A DNA stretch of 64,000 nt from Pipra filicauda (Eukaryota > Chordata > Aves > Passeriformes > Pipridae). Every line of letters begins with the position of its first letter. Within the stretch, counting starts at the first letter, position 1. The notes beneath the pieces are model-generated. The model had not been told where the DNA came from. It saw nothing but the letters and a program-made list of their open reading frames with translations, and did not search any database. The stretch covers positions 310,001 to 374,000 of the forward strand of contig NW_024104452.1 in NCBI RefSeq assembly GCF_003945595.2, given 5' to 3'. The position numbers were made by a program, and so were the translations under genes. Below are positions 62,469 to 64,000 of the stretch, in pieces.

Positions 62469-64000
62469 AGAGAACAGAGAGTAAAACAGAGTTGTAGGGC
62501 AAACCCTGGCCTCTGCAGGACACTGTTCTGGGTGACAAAAACACACTAACCCCAGACCGAAGAATCTCAGTTACACATCTAGGAAGGTCACAGATAAATT
62601 TTACACTATTTTAATGCCATTTCATGAGGTTTGGCAGTAGTTGCTACTGTAACTGTATGCAATCATAATAAAAAGCAGCTATTTATCTTCTTCACTGATT
62701 TAACCTGTCTTCACACACTGTGTGTCTGCTTAAAAGCACTCCAATATTTTTACGTTGCTATGGGTGGATGAACAGACTGTGGATAATGGGCTTTTAGTCT
62801 GAACTTAACAGTAACTGGTGCAGAATATAAAACACACTGAGACAGAAAGCAGTATTTTTTAATGCATTATAAATATCTCATAATTTATATAACAACTATA
62901 ACTGGAAATATTCAATTTAAATTGCGTAATTCAAATTGCATTTGTGTGAGACTACTTGAAGTTCCACATCCTGATACGTTGGATTTTATCTCGTCATCTT
63001 AATGATAATTCATTCTCTAAGCACTAAGAAAAACAGGTAAAAAGAAAAAGATTAATTTCAAAATATATATTTTCCATTGCGAGTTACATGACATTTACAC
63101 TGAAGAAGCAACCACACCTCAATCAAAAATAACCCCGACTTTCCTATCATTCACTCATAACTGTGTTGTTTATTTTGCATGCACACTTTGAGGTTTGTGA
63201 GTAAGGGATGATAAATCCTAACTGAAGGAAGACCTCTGAATACAGTATTTGCAAAGTTTCATTACATTTTTGAGAAGGCAAAAGCGTCTGTTGCTGTTGT
63301 ACATAGGCAAAAAAATCAGCCAGGATGAAAATATCAACATCCCTAGTGTTCTGTTTTTTCTGCTTATTGTGTGGGAACACACCTAATAAGTCTAAGAACA
63401 ACTCAAAGGGAAGGTTTTCATAGTGAGTCATAAGAGAAGAAACCAAACTGTTGTAGCTTTTTGTGTTTGCACCATTTACTTTCTATGTTTGTATTGCAAT
63501 AGAATTTCTTTCGTTTCACTTTAGGTGGATTTTCCCACTATGATTTCTTAAAAATATGTGGTAGTGAAATCAGGATATCTTACTGTTTGACAGTAATAAA
63601 CCCAAATTCTTTTGTTCTTTTAATAGCACATCTTTCCGTTAAGTGATAAATTTTATAGAATCTGGGACATGTTAGAAAAAGGTCAAATAATCTAGCATTA
63701 TTACTCATTCACTACTCTGCAATTATGTAATAAAATTCTTATCCATCTTAATGTATATATGTAAACTGCCAGAAGTAGGATATTTCTGTGAAAATTGTAA
63801 CTCTACGGTTTTCTAGTTTTGTGACACAGAATCTCCAGCTTAATTTTACTGAGCACTGAATATACATATCACAGAGATATATGTACCTATATATCCTTCG
63901 TACCATTACAATTTCTTTTCATCACAATAAGTATTTAAGTAATTTTCTTAGAGGTGAAAACTGTAGAAGTAGAGAATTCAGAATGAGTTAAATTTTACCT
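62469..64000. other. Non-coding unique DNA
   Basis: AT-rich sequence with no recognisable gene, repeat or RNA. The longest frame is 99 codons on the minus strand at 63147-63446, without a domain signature. The window ends in this stretch. Confidence 0.6.

Noticed and set aside
1..64000. CRISPR array, operon, prophage or other prokaryotic system
   Set aside because: No regularly spaced repeats, no long or adjacent frames with ribosome sites; all recognised elements are vertebrate retroelements.

Overview
The window is vertebrate nuclear DNA, and the repeats point to a bird, most likely a songbird (Passeriformes). The CR1 LINE copies carry the avian 3' end signature (repeats of ATTCTATG). A short element at about 46.9-47.03 kb is a tRNA-Ile-derived SINE with a CR1 3' tail, the architecture I know from zebra finch TguSINE1. 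Three further segments look like endogenous-retrovirus LTRs of avian type. The DNA is visibly AT-rich with no CpG-dense promoter-like stretch.

I found no protein-coding gene, no functional RNA gene, no CRISPR array and no operon. Open frames outside repeats are all under about 130 codons, show no recognisable domain, and often overlap equally long frames on the other strand. The window therefore reads as a gene desert or the inside of a very long intron. The only sizeable protein remnants belong to CR1 reverse transcriptase genes and all are broken.

Layout: 0-16.2 kb is unique AT-rich DNA with simple repeats. A CR1 3' fragment lies at 16.2-16.6 kb. A repeat cluster at 20.2-22.3 kb holds a minus-strand LTR followed directly by the longest CR1 copy. 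22.3-29.8 kb is unique DNA with a 22-C tract. Three CR1 fragments at 29.8-34.2 kb include one that runs into a roughly 170 bp AT-only expansion. An internally deleted CR1 is at 39.4-39.8 kb. Two diverged copies of one short non-CR1 element lie 2.5 kb apart at 41.3 and 43.8 kb. The SINE is at 46.9 kb and a solo LTR at 49.5-50.07 kb. 50-60 kb is mostly unique and holds three notable non-coding signals: back-to-back hairpins at 55.75 kb, a recursive-splice-site-like motif on the minus strand at 56.44 kb, and a four-E-box plus PBX/MEIS cluster at 57.97-58.04 kb. An LTR-like repeat is at 60.3-60.9 kb, a homeodomain-core-rich segment at 61.37-61.64 kb, and a last CR1 fragment at 62 kb.

Nothing here forms a pathway. 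If the region has a function it is probably regulatory, or it is intronic sequence of a long gene read on the minus strand. That is inference and needs comparison with other bird genomes and RNA data. Repeat family names come from memory of consensus sequences, not from a search.
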